DNA of 27,015 bases from contig JBJOGJ010000023.1 in assembly GCA_046048295.1 (NCBI GenBank), forward strand, positions 1 to 27,015, written 5' to 3'. The DNA comes from CBDCWA01 sp046048295 (lineage in GTDB: Bacteria; Pseudomonadota; Alphaproteobacteria; Rhizobiales; Hyphomicrobiaceae). A program made the translations under genes and the position numbers. The notes beneath the pieces are model-generated. The model was not told the origin of the DNA, ran no database searches, and saw only the letters and a program-made list of their open reading frames with translations. The first letter of the stretch is position 1; each line of letters begins with the position of its first letter. Shown here piece after piece: positions 7,193 through 14,655 of the stretch.

Positions 7193-8347
7193 TCACTGCG
7201 CATTCACGAGCCGTCTGGCAAGCAGGCGTGGGTCTCGCAGCAGCAGCAGAGCTGCCTGCGCCCCGACGATCCGGTTGGCGCGCTCGTTCCAGTGCCAGTC
7301 GTAAGAGAACTCGAAGCGCTGGCCGTGTCGCCGCCAGTCGGCAACGAACACCTCGTGAAGATCGAGAAAGGGCAGGGCGAGTTCCGCCGTCACATCACGT
7401 GCGATACGGTTCAGTTGCCCGACCGCGTAGGTGTCGGGATTTGTTCCGGCGTAGACCGCCTCGCGTACGCCGTCCATCATGAAGGCGAGCTTAAAGCCGT
7501 GCTTTACGGCAAGCGCCTTCATTTCGGCCATGACGTAGCGGGCGAACAGACGGTTCTTCCGATGATCTGCTATCTTGCGGATATCCACGGCCGAAGAAAT
7601 GAACTCCGGCGACCAATCCTCGTTGCCACCCCAGACAAGACGGCTGATCAATCTCTTGGCCGAAAGGTAGAGGCCGGTCTCGTAGTAGAGGTAACGAAAC
7701 ATCGCGGAGTGGCGAATAAGTTCTGCCCTGCCCTGCGTGAAAGGTGACGGCGGGATTTCTCGGATGGTGCCGTCCGGCAGTTCGTCGAGCTTCATGAAGC
7801 TCGATGCGTATCGCGTCTTGAGGAACCGGTAGCTCTCGTCGAAGTCATTGTGGACGAGCGGCACGAGGACGACATCCGGGCGGTATCGGATGACCTCGCT
7901 GCGCAACATGTGCAGGTATTGGCTCAGGGGGGCGCCGTCCATACCGAAGCGGTAGACCTCGGCGTCGAGACCGGCCGCGTTCAGCGCCTGCTCGAGCACT
8001 TCGGGAAAGCCCTGGCTCACGTCGACGAACGCGCCATGCACATACGAGTCGCCGAGAACTGCGATGCGGGTCCTGCCAGCCGGTTTTACTCTCGCATAGC
8101 TATCGCGCGTCGCGTTCCAGCCCTGGCGGTTAATGGTTACTACGGATCGCCGACCGTCCGGGTGACGAAAGGTGGCATGCGTGCCGGGCTTGTAGCGGAC
8201 GACATTGCCTATGCTCACGTTGTCCAGGACATCATCCGGGACAAGAATGTAGCGAAAGACGATAAACTCCAACGCCGCCAGCGTAACAACCAGCGAGGCT
8301 GCGGAGAGCATAATATTCGCAAGTACGGTCTTGGTTCGAGCCGACAC
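7193..8347 (-). CDS. Membrane-anchored SGNH/GDSL-type hydrolase
   Basis: A 384-residue protein with one N-terminal membrane segment (about 9-31) followed by an SGNH hydrolase domain. Block I is GDSYVHG (99-105, nucleophile Ser101). A likely block III is PLVHNDFD, with the oxyanion Asn. Block V is DWHWN near 350-354, giving the Asp350/His352 pair. Such proteins are esterases or acyltransferases on the outer face of the membrane, for example acting on polysaccharide acetyl groups, but the substrate here is unknown. It starts with GTG at 8347, preceded by GGAAGG six bases away. It lies between ssb and znuA on the minus strand and is probably not part of the zinc system; 86 bases separate it from ssb. 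Confidence 0.82.
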   Translation of the reverse strand: MSARTKTVLANIMLSAASLVVTLAALEFIVFRYILVPDDVLDNVSIGNVVRYKPGTHATFRHPDGRRSVVTINRQGWNATRDSYARVKPAGRTRIAVLGDSYVHGAFVDVSQGFPEVLEQALNAAGLDAEVYRFGMDGAPLSQYLHMLRSEVIRYRPDVVLVPLVHNDFDESYRFLKTRYASSFMKLDELPDGTIREIPPSPFTQGRAELIRHSAMFRYLYYETGLYLSAKRLISRLVWGGNEDWSPEFISSAVDIRKIADHRKNRLFARYVMAEMKALAVKHGFKLAFMMDGVREAVYAGTNPDTYAVGQLNRIARDVTAELALPFLDLHEVFVADWRRHGQRFEFSYDWHWNERANRIVGAQAALLLLRDPRLLARRLVNAQ

Positions 8348-8433
8348 GGTACACCTTCCCGGGTTTCACTATCCAGGAAGAGCAGCAAGACCCGTACCAG
8401 CCTGCAAAATTGAGCCGTGCGAAGGCGCCCAGG

Positions 8434-8952
8434 TCAGAACGGGATCTCGTCGTCCAGCGGTTTGTCAAAGTTCTGGCCGCCACCAGCGCTGCCCGAGCTG
8501 CGCCCGCGCGGCTGATCCGAGGATCCGCCGCCACTGTCACCGCCGTAGCCTGAATCACGATCGCCATAATCGGACTGGCCACCATCAGACATGCCGCCCG
8601 GCCTGCCGTCGAGCATGGTCAATGTGGAACTGAAGCCCTGCAGGACGACCTCCGTCGAATAGCGTTCCTGGCCCTGCTGGTCCTGCCACTTGCGAGTCTG
8701 GAGCTGCCCCTCGATGTAGACCTTGGAGCCCTTGCGAAGGTACTGCTCGGCCACGCGGCAAAGGCCCTCGTTGAAGATTACGACGCTGTGCCACTCGGTT
8801 TTCTCACGGCGCTCGCCGGAGTTCTTGTCGCGCCAGCTCTCACTGGTCGCGACCCGGAGATTGACGATCGGCTTGCCGTCCTGAGTGCGGCGAACTTCGG
8901 GATCGCGGCCGAGATTGCCCAGCAGGATCACCTTGTTAACAGAACCGGCCAT
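8434..8952 (-). CDS. ssb: Single-stranded DNA-binding protein
   Basis: A 172-residue SSB that coats single-stranded DNA during replication, repair and recombination. The OB-fold domain covers about residues 1-112, starting AGSVNKVILLGNLGRDPEVR and including EKTEWHSVVIF and YIEGQLQTRKWQD. A glycine/serine/glutamine-rich linker (about 115-165) leads to the acidic tip DDEIPF, the docking site for partner proteins. The ATG is preceded by a strong AGGAG eight bases upstream. The 234 bases upstream carry a LexA-type box, as expected for the ssb-uvrA region of this class, but uvrA itself is not next to it; the upstream neighbour is a pentapeptide-repeat gene on the same strand. Confidence 0.97.
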   Translation of the reverse strand: MAGSVNKVILLGNLGRDPEVRRTQDGKPIVNLRVATSESWRDKNSGERREKTEWHSVVIFNEGLCRVAEQYLRKGSKVYIEGQLQTRKWQDQQGQERYSTEVVLQGFSSTLTMLDGRPGGMSDGGQSDYGDRDSGYGGDSGGGSSDQPRGRSSGSAGGGQNFDKPLDDEIPF

Positions 8953-9147
8953 GTCAGCCTCTCCTTTTTTCTTTGCTGCTGCCGACTACCGCCGCCGGGC
9001 GGAACCCTGTAGCCGATTCGCGTTGCATCAGCCTACCTGAGCAGAACCATAGATGGCGTGCCTCTCCTGCTTTCTCCACACATTCGTGGCTGTCGGTTTC
9101 GACGAAGCAGGCAGCACGACGTTGTACCACGCTCGGCGCCGGACAAT

Positions 9148-9162
9148 GTTCCTGCTATGTTC
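9148..9162. promoter_or_regulatory. LexA (SOS) box, GTTC-N7-GTTC
   Basis: GTTCCTGCTATGTTC fits the direct-repeat SOS box of Alphaproteobacteria exactly. It lies in the 234-base gap between the pentapeptide gene and ssb, about 196 bases before the ssb ATG. In related genomes LexA boxes serve ssb and the divergent uvrA; here only ssb is in place to use it. I could not find a clear -10/-35 pair beside it. Confidence 0.65.
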
Positions 9163-9186
9163 CAATAGCTCACATCGTCGCAAACA

Positions 9187-11307
9187 TCAAGGCTGAATGC
9201 CGCCCGGATTAGCGAGTACCGGCGAGGGTACGGGCGGCTCCGTCTCTGTTGGGCGTCGCTCCGCCTCAAGGTCCACCCTGGTCGAGAGCCGGTTCATGAC
9301 GGTAGTGTCAATGGCAGCGCGGGACGCACACTTAGTGTCGGTGAGGCGCGAATAGATCGGCGTCGGGCTGCCCTGAAAGTGCATTGTCTGGGCGCGACGT
9401 GCCACACCGGTTGCGACCGCTCCATTCCGCCATCGCGCCCTGCAGACCATAGCTGCAAGGTGGCCAGTGAGCTGGCCATCGTAGCCAGGCTGCACCGTCG
9501 TGCGGCTTGCAGTCACGAAATCCTGCCAGGCGCGATGGTCGTCAGTACTTGCCCAACTGCGACTCGCCTGGATCTCGAGCAGCGGCGCCAGCCGCTCCTT
9601 GACCCTGATTCGAACGACGGGGTTCGGGATGGCATTGAGGGTCGCTGACAGAGTCTCGCTCTCTTCCGCCGACAACGGCGCAATATCCAGCCGCGAGGCA
9701 TCGGCCAGCGTCGCGGTTTGCATTGCCGGTGAGGTCGTCATCCAGACGGCTGCGCCGCGGAGGTCTGCCGCCTTTATCACGGCGCCCTTCATGTCGGCCC
9801 CCTGCAACTTAGCCTGGTTGAGGTCCGCCCCCTCGAGATTGGTCTCGCGCATCAGCGCGCCCTGCAACTGACCGTAACTCAACAGGGCAGCCTGCATCTG
9901 CGCGCTCGAGAAATCCGCGTACTGCATCTCGGCGCCCCCGAGGTCCGCCCCCTGCAGCGAGGCAAGCAGGAAGTTGGCACTCTGCAACCTGACACCGCCG
10001 GAGAGGGTCGCCTTGTCCAACCGGGCGGAGAAGAAGCTCGCGCCGCTCATCACGGCCACGGAGAGGTCGGCACTGACGAGATCTGCTTCGTCGAACCTGG
10101 CATCGGTGAAATCGCCGCCAGCCAGCTTTGCCTCGCCGAGCCGGGCGCGGGAGAAATTGGCCCCCTTTGCACTCGGGCAATTGGCCGCGTCGCGATTGCC
10201 CTTGAGGTAGGCATCAATATCGGCGCACTGCAGGCGGATCCAGCGTAGGTCGGCGCCAACGAGGCTGGCGCCATCGAGATCGGCCCCGGTCAGATCCGCG
10301 CCGTGGAGGTCCGATCGGTCAAGTTTCGCATAACGGAGGTCGCGGTCGCGGAGAACGCGGGTCGCCTCGCCGTCGATCGCGTCGCGATCGGGCACGAAGT
10401 CGATGTCGGTCACAATAAGGTTGCGGTGAAAGCGGCCAAAAAGCGTTCCATCGCGCCGGTCGGTTACGAACGGGACCGGGGCGAACCTGAAGGCATTGGG
10501 ATTGGCTTCCCCGTTGCCCTCCTCGCTGACGGAACCGATCACCGCCTGTGTCCACTGGTCGAGGCGCTCGCCAGGCACTGTTGCCACGAAAAACGAGAAT
10601 AGTGCTGTGGCCACCAGCACTCCGAGGGTGATCAGAAACGTAATAGGATGGTGGACGGACGTGCGGATGAACGCAGCCCAAAATGACGTTTCCAACCGAA
10701 GCAGGAAAATGCCCAGCATGACAAGCATGATGATATCGGCGAGGACACAGAGGCGATGCGTCCACGTCACGGTAATACTGTGGTAGGGCAGGAAGCTGAT
10801 CTGGATATAGAGCAGGAGGATTACCGGCAGGATGACCAGCGTCAGCCAGGAGATCCCATGCAGGAACGCTCCCATGATAGGGCTGCGATGGGGGCCAGCG
10901 ATGGCCTGCACGAAGAAGAAGTTGTGCACTTCGAGACGCAGCGGATGGGTGCGCCGGTCCGTGCTTTCCAGTGCCCGTACCGCATAGTCGAACTCCAACG
11001 TCTTGCGGGCCAGCAGCACGAGTTGCGAGACCACGCCCAAATGGAAGAGGACGAGGATAAGGGGCGCGAACTGAAAGAACTGGGCCTGCTGGATCTCGAC
11101 GCCCAAGATGGGCAGGCTCACCGCCTTCTCGAGCAACAGGTTTTCGTGTGTGACCCCCGCAACCGCCACCATGAGGTAGGCCATGATGCCGAGAAAGATG
11201 AGCCACGCCGTGTGCGCTGTGTCACTGGAATTATTGACGGCTTCAAGCAGGCTATAGGGATTGACCGGCGTTTCGCCTTCCAGGCCACCCTGTACAACCT
11301 CAGACAT
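9187..11307 (-). CDS. Membrane protein with pentapeptide repeats
   Basis: A 706-residue protein in two parts. The N-terminal 245 residues contain about five membrane helices (roughly 33-53, 78-100, 148-170, 184-205, 222-243). From about 325 to 525 there is a long run of pentapeptide repeats of the A(D/N)LXX type (HGADLTGADLDGASLVGADL, then many LQGADL-like units), which fold into a right-handed beta-helix. The remaining 180 residues have no motif I recognise. Pentapeptide proteins such as Qnr and MfpA mimic DNA and protect gyrase, but those are small and soluble. A membrane-linked scaffold or binding platform is more likely here. The function is unknown. It ends 24 bases before the SOS box ahead of ssb. 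Confidence 0.88.
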   Translation of the reverse strand: MSEVVQGGLEGETPVNPYSLLEAVNNSSDTAHTAWLIFLGIMAYLMVAVAGVTHENLLLEKAVSLPILGVEIQQAQFFQFAPLILVLFHLGVVSQLVLLARKTLEFDYAVRALESTDRRTHPLRLEVHNFFFVQAIAGPHRSPIMGAFLHGISWLTLVILPVILLLYIQISFLPYHSITVTWTHRLCVLADIIMLVMLGIFLLRLETSFWAAFIRTSVHHPITFLITLGVLVATALFSFFVATVPGERLDQWTQAVIGSVSEEGNGEANPNAFRFAPVPFVTDRRDGTLFGRFHRNLIVTDIDFVPDRDAIDGEATRVLRDRDLRYAKLDRSDLHGADLTGADLDGASLVGADLRWIRLQCADIDAYLKGNRDAANCPSAKGANFSRARLGEAKLAGGDFTDARFDEADLVSADLSVAVMSGASFFSARLDKATLSGGVRLQSANFLLASLQGADLGGAEMQYADFSSAQMQAALLSYGQLQGALMRETNLEGADLNQAKLQGADMKGAVIKAADLRGAAVWMTTSPAMQTATLADASRLDIAPLSAEESETLSATLNAIPNPVVRIRVKERLAPLLEIQASRSWASTDDHRAWQDFVTASRTTVQPGYDGQLTGHLAAMVCRARWRNGAVATGVARRAQTMHFQGSPTPIYSRLTDTKCASRAAIDTTVMNRLSTRVDLEAERRPTETEPPVPSPVLANPGGIQP

Positions 11308-11519
11308 ACCTATACGCCCTCACTGCAACCGGAACATCATGCGAGCGCGACAATAGACGAGAATTGCCGCCCCGTTAACAGCCACCACCCTTGCGCGTTC
11401 GCTCTGCGGCGACGTGTGTCACGGGCGCCTCGCGTGTCGCGTCAACAAGCGTAATGTCACTTTTCGACCAATTTGCGTATTCCAAATGACGTAGGCCGGG
11501 ACCGCCAGACACGAGAAGG

Positions 11520-11549
11520 TTGACGGCCCTTGTCCGCCATCCCTATTCC
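11520..11549 (+). promoter_or_regulatory. Possible promoter of the YkgJ-type gene
   Basis: TTGACG (11520-11525) and TATTCC (11544-11549) are separated by 18 bases and lie about 35 bases before the chosen GTG start. The -35 is good and the -10 moderate. The rest of the 277-base gap from 11308 shows no other clear signal. Confidence 0.33.
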
Positions 11550-11584
11550 AGCTGCAGCAAGTCAATCCCCTTGTGAGGTCTGCC

Positions 11585-11944
11585 GTGTACGACTGCTCGA
11601 AATGTCCAGGCTATTGCTGCTCCTACCCCATCATCGCCATAACGAAGGCCGACGCGGAACGCCTTGCAAGGTTTTTCGAGATGCCTGCCGAGGATTTCGA
11701 GGCGAAGCACCTGAAGAGCCGTGACGGCTACAAGCGCACGCTTCGGCACAAGAAGGACCCGCATTTCGGCAAGATCTGCAAGTTCTTCGACACCAAGGCG
11801 CGGAATTGCACGGTATACAAGGCAAGACCCGGCATCTGCCGTCAGTTCCCGGCCGAAAAGCGCTGTGGCTACTACGATTTCCTGAAGTTCGAGCGCCGTC
11901 ACCAGGAGGATCCCGACTTCGTCGCTACGACAAACCACGACTAG
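11585..11944 (+). CDS. YkgJ-family cysteine cluster protein
   Basis: A 119-residue cysteine-rich protein of the YkgJ/CxxCxxCC family, thought to bind a zinc or iron-sulfur centre. The cluster is CSKCPGYCC at the N-terminus (Cys4, 7, 11, 12), followed by Cys65, Cys75, Cys85 (RPGICRQFP) and Cys94. The pattern NCTVYKARPGICRQFP is the family hallmark. I start at the second GTG (11585), giving MYDCSKC, because GAGGTC lies ahead of it; the frame also allows a GTG at 11573 with no ribosome site. The biochemical role of the family is unknown. It is followed 19 bases later by a GST-like gene and may be co-transcribed with it. Confidence 0.87.
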   Translation: MYDCSKCPGYCCSYPIIAITKADAERLARFFEMPAEDFEAKHLKSRDGYKRTLRHKKDPHFGKICKFFDTKARNCTVYKARPGICRQFPAEKRCGYYDFLKFERRHQEDPDFVATTNHD

Positions 11945-11963
11945 CGTCAGACGGGAGGCTAAA

Positions 11964-12665
11964 ATGATCACACTCTACGCGTTCGGGCCAATGTTTGGAC
12001 TACCTGACGGTAGCACGTTCGTGACAAAGTCGATGATCCATCTGAAGGAGGCCGGCCTCCCCTTCAAGACCGATACCACGGGCTTCAACAAGGCGCCGAA
12101 GGGAAAACTTCCCTACATACGTGAGGACGACGGTCTTATCGTCGCCGACTCGAGCTTCATCCGCATCCACCTCGAGAACCGCTACGGCATCAACTTTGAC
12201 AGGTCGCTCTCCCCGTCCGAGAAAGCAACCGCGCTAGCCTATGAGCGGCTCTGCGAGGAGCACTTGTACTGGGCCATTGTGCATGACCGCTGGATCAATG
12301 ATGAGAACTTCAATGCCGGTCCGCGCAACTACTTCAATGCTGTACCCGCTTTGCTGCGTCCTTTGGTAATCGCGAAGGTTCGCCGGGACATCCGGAGGAG
12401 CCTTTTGGCACAGGGTCTCGGCCGACATACGGCTGAAGAGCGGCTACATCTCGCGACTGCCGACATCGACGCCTTGGCCGCATTTCTCGGCAACAAACCC
12501 TTCCTGATGGGTGATGATCCGTGCGGTGCAGACGCATCTGTTGCCAGCTGCGTTCTGAACGTGCTTTGCACTCACTTCAACACCCCGCTCAGGGCGGCCG
12601 CGGAAAAGCACCAAAACCTCGTTGCCTACCGCGACCGCTGCACTGCGCGCTGGTTCAGCGAATGA
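11964..12665 (+). CDS. Glutathione S-transferase-like protein (metaxin/Faxc type)
   Basis: A 233-residue protein with a thioredoxin-like N-terminal domain (about 1-75) and a helical C-terminal domain. The cis-proline block KGKLPYIRED (46-55) and the ADSSFIRIHLE block (61-71) are GST signatures, and the combination is closest to the metaxin/failed-axon-connections type of GST. The usual catalytic Ser/Cys/Tyr near the N-terminus is unclear (FGPMFGLPDGS). GGGAGG sits five bases before the ATG. Its stop overlaps the convergent usp gene by 11 bases. No substrate can be given. Some GSTs act in aromatic ring-product isomerisation, but the sequence does not show this. Confidence 0.82.
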   Translation: MITLYAFGPMFGLPDGSTFVTKSMIHLKEAGLPFKTDTTGFNKAPKGKLPYIREDDGLIVADSSFIRIHLENRYGINFDRSLSPSEKATALAYERLCEEHLYWAIVHDRWINDENFNAGPRNYFNAVPALLRPLVIAKVRRDIRRSLLAQGLGRHTAEERLHLATADIDALAAFLGNKPFLMGDDPCGADASVASCVLNVLCTHFNTPLRAAAEKHQNLVAYRDRCTARWFSE

Positions 12666-13092
12666 CCAGAACCGGGATCGTCGAGTGCGTGAGAACGTTC
12701 GTTGCCTGACTGCCGAGTATCATTCTCTGCAGACCGCGGCGACCATGCGAAGCCATCACGATCAGGTCACACCCCTTGTCCTTCGCCGTCTCGATGATGC
12801 CTTCGGCGGGGAACTGGTCCTTGACGTGAACGGTGGTGCTGGTGACGCCAGCCTTCTGCGCTTCGCCGGCCGCTGCGTCGAGGATCTTCTTGGCATTTTC
12901 TGCTGAAGCCTGCTCATACTCCTCGATCGGGAAGGCCATGGCCATCTCGCCGCTCACCACGGTTGTCCATGGTTCTGTCACGGTGACGATGGTGACCGAC
13001 GCCCCCATCGACTTGGCCACAGCAAGACCTTGTGCCACACCCTTGGCTGCAAGCTCTGAACCGTCAGTGGCAATAAGAATGTTCTTGTACAT
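12655..13092 (-). CDS. Universal stress protein (UspA family)
   Basis: A 145-residue single-domain Usp. The N-terminus KNILIATDGSE carries the nucleotide-site Asp10. The ATP-binding motif is nearly canonical, with SHG (115-117) followed nine residues later by GS (127-128); the first glycine of the classic G-2X-G is Ala114, a common variant. AAGGAG lies eight bases before the ATG. Only 29 bases separate it from the cytochrome c gene upstream, so both are probably one operon under the FNR/FixK-type site at 13805. Usp genes are often induced by low oxygen in this class, which fits. The extreme 3' end overlaps the GST-like gene on the other strand. Confidence 0.92.
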   Translation of the reverse strand: MYKNILIATDGSELAAKGVAQGLAVAKSMGASVTIVTVTEPWTTVVSGEMAMAFPIEEYEQASAENAKKILDAAAGEAQKAGVTSTTVHVKDQFPAEGIIETAKDKGCDLIVMASHGRRGLQRMILGSQATNVLTHSTIPVLVIR

Positions 13093-13121
13093 GATGCTTC
13101 TCCTTCAGGGTGGACCTAACG

Positions 13122-13745
13122 CTACGGTCGGTTGACTGCGCCGCCGCCTTTGCCAGACGCCGTATGTTCCGAAAAACCCGCACGCATGAATGCGATGATC
13201 TCCCAGATCTGGTTACGTGTCAGCTGGCCCTTGAACGCGGGCATCTCCGTACCAAACGGCACACCGCCCTCAGAGATAGACCAGACGAGGTAGGAGTCGA
13301 CGGCGATCGGGCGCTGAACCATATAGGCCAGCAGTGCCGGGGACGGTAACAGTGAGCGCGAAGCCTGACCATCCCCGAGCCCAGTGCGACCGTGGCATGA
13401 TGCGCAGTGGCGTGCATAAAGTCGAGCACCCGACCGCACAGCCTCCGGCGTCCTGTCCAGCGGAGATTTCGCAACGCGGTATTCGGCCGGGATGCCGTAT
13501 TGGGTGAACGTCCAGTGGCGCAGGACGCGTGCCTGCATGCCTTTCGACATCTTACCAGCGCCCCAGAGTTCGCGCTCCATCCAAAGCGGCTGCCAATAGT
13601 CTATGGTTGGCGCTACTGTTGGCGCCTGCGTTGGCGGGGTAGCTGGCGTCTCCTGGGACATGGCGGGCATCGGGTTGCATAGGAGACCAGCTACGGCCAA
13701 CGCCATTACCGGCCCCCGCAACCCGAGCATCTTGCCTGAAGTCAT
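13122..13745 (-). CDS. Periplasmic mono-haem cytochrome c
   Basis: A 207-residue exported cytochrome c. A signal peptide covers about residues 1-30 (MALAVAGLLCNPMPAMS, cleavage near AMS-QE), followed by a Pro/Thr-rich linker. The haem site is CASCH (114-118), and Met168 in GTEMPAFKG is the probable second axial ligand. The domain has a class I-like layout, with an aromatic helix at the end (QIWEIIAFMRAG). The partner oxidase or dehydrogenase is not in the window. It is the first gene of a likely operon with usp and has an FNR/FixK-like site about 60 bases upstream, suggesting use under low oxygen. Two other in-frame ATGs exist within the signal peptide. Confidence 0.9.
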   Translation of the reverse strand: MTSGKMLGLRGPVMALAVAGLLCNPMPAMSQETPATPPTQAPTVAPTIDYWQPLWMERELWGAGKMSKGMQARVLRHWTFTQYGIPAEYRVAKSPLDRTPEAVRSGARLYARHCASCHGRTGLGDGQASRSLLPSPALLAYMVQRPIAVDSYLVWSISEGGVPFGTEMPAFKGQLTRNQIWEIIAFMRAGFSEHTASGKGGGAVNRP

Positions 13746-13804
13746 CGGCTACTTCCCTCTCTCATTTAGTTGCCGGAGCCTACACACCGCCGCACAAAGG
13801 ACCA

Positions 13805-13818
13805 TTGACCGGGATCAA
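13805..13818. promoter_or_regulatory. FNR/FixK-type binding site
   Basis: TTGACCGGGATCAA matches the TTGA-N6-TCAA core (TTGAT-N4-ATCAA with one mismatch). It lies in the 177-base gap between the divergent cytochrome c and dienelactone hydrolase-like genes. On the minus strand a TAGGCT (13777-13782) stands where a -10 would be if the site were centred near -41.5, so activation of the cytochrome c-usp pair is the better reading. Confidence 0.6.
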
Positions 13819-13922
13819 CGCAGCTGGGCGGATGCCTTGTCGGGCGCGCTTTTATTGGTTAGCCAGTAGGCGCAATCCTGCCAAAGATCTTTCCTCCATC
13901 CAGTCCGCTCAAGGAGCACCCC

Positions 13923-14594
13923 ATGGGTTCGAACATCACGCTCAAGGCCGGCGACGGCCACGGCTTCTCCGCCTATCGCGCCGATCCTTCCGGCACGCCA
14001 AAGGCGGGCCTCGTCGTCATCCAGGAAATCTTCGGTGTCAACGGCCACATGCGCAACGTTACAGACCGATTTGCTAGTCAAGGATACGTCGCCATCTGCC
14101 CGGCAATCCTCGACCGTACGCAACGCGATGTCGAGCTCGGCTACACACCTGACGACATCGAGAAGGCGAAGGCGCTGCGCGCCAACGTGACCTACGATCA
14201 GGCGCTGGCGGACATCAAGGCGTGCCGCGACCTCCTAGCAGGGGAAGGGCTCAAGGTCGGCGTGGTCGGATACTGCTGGGGCGGCTCGCTCGCCTGGGCC
14301 TCTGCGTGCCGGCTCGAAGGCTTCGACGTGGCGGTTTCCTATTATGGCGGCGACGTGCCGAACATGGCCGATGAGAAGGCGAAATGCCCGGCGCAGTTCC
14401 ATTTCGGCGAGAAGGACCAGGGCATCCCACTCGACAAGGTGGCGATCGTGAAGCAGAAGCAGCCGAACCATCCGCTCTTCATTTATGAGGGCGCTGGTCA
14501 CGGCTTCAGCTGCGACGAGCGCGGCTCCTTCAACGAGGCAGCTTCCAAGCTCGCAGGCGAACGCACGGCCGAATTCCTCGCAAAGCACCTCTGA
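13923..14594 (+). CDS. Dienelactone hydrolase-family protein
   Basis: A 223-residue alpha/beta-hydrolase of the carboxymethylenebutenolidase family. The triad is visible: Cys118 in VVGYCWGGS, Asp165 in FGEKDQGIP and His193 in GAGHGF. Glu35 in IQEIFGVN matches the glutamate that keeps the nucleophilic cysteine protected in the well-studied enzyme. Length is typical. AAGGAG lies six bases before the ATG. True family members hydrolyse dienelactone in chlorocatechol breakdown, but many homologues have other ester substrates. The next gene, 61 bases on, is an aromatic hydroxylase, so a role in the same aromatic pathway is plausible but not proven. Confidence 0.9.
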   Translation: MGSNITLKAGDGHGFSAYRADPSGTPKAGLVVIQEIFGVNGHMRNVTDRFASQGYVAICPAILDRTQRDVELGYTPDDIEKAKALRANVTYDQALADIKACRDLLAGEGLKVGVVGYCWGGSLAWASACRLEGFDVAVSYYGGDVPNMADEKAKCPAQFHFGEKDQGIPLDKVAIVKQKQPNHPLFIYEGAGHGFSCDERGSFNEAASKLAGERTAEFLAKHL

Positions 14595-14655
14595 ACATGC
14601 ACAGTTGCAGCCGGGCGGAACTGCCGGCCGGCTGCCCGCCATACTGTTCCGTACT

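Noticed and set aside
8300..8433. Search for a tRNA gene, prompted by a GGTTCGAG stretch
   Set aside because: The stretch is the start of the SGNH hydrolase gene; no cloverleaf arms surround it, and no tRNA was found elsewhere in the window.
9187..11307. Pentapeptide protein as a Qnr-like gyrase protector because gyrA is in the window
   Set aside because: Qnr-type proteins are about 200 residues and soluble; this one is a 706-residue membrane protein and gyrA is about 9 kb away.
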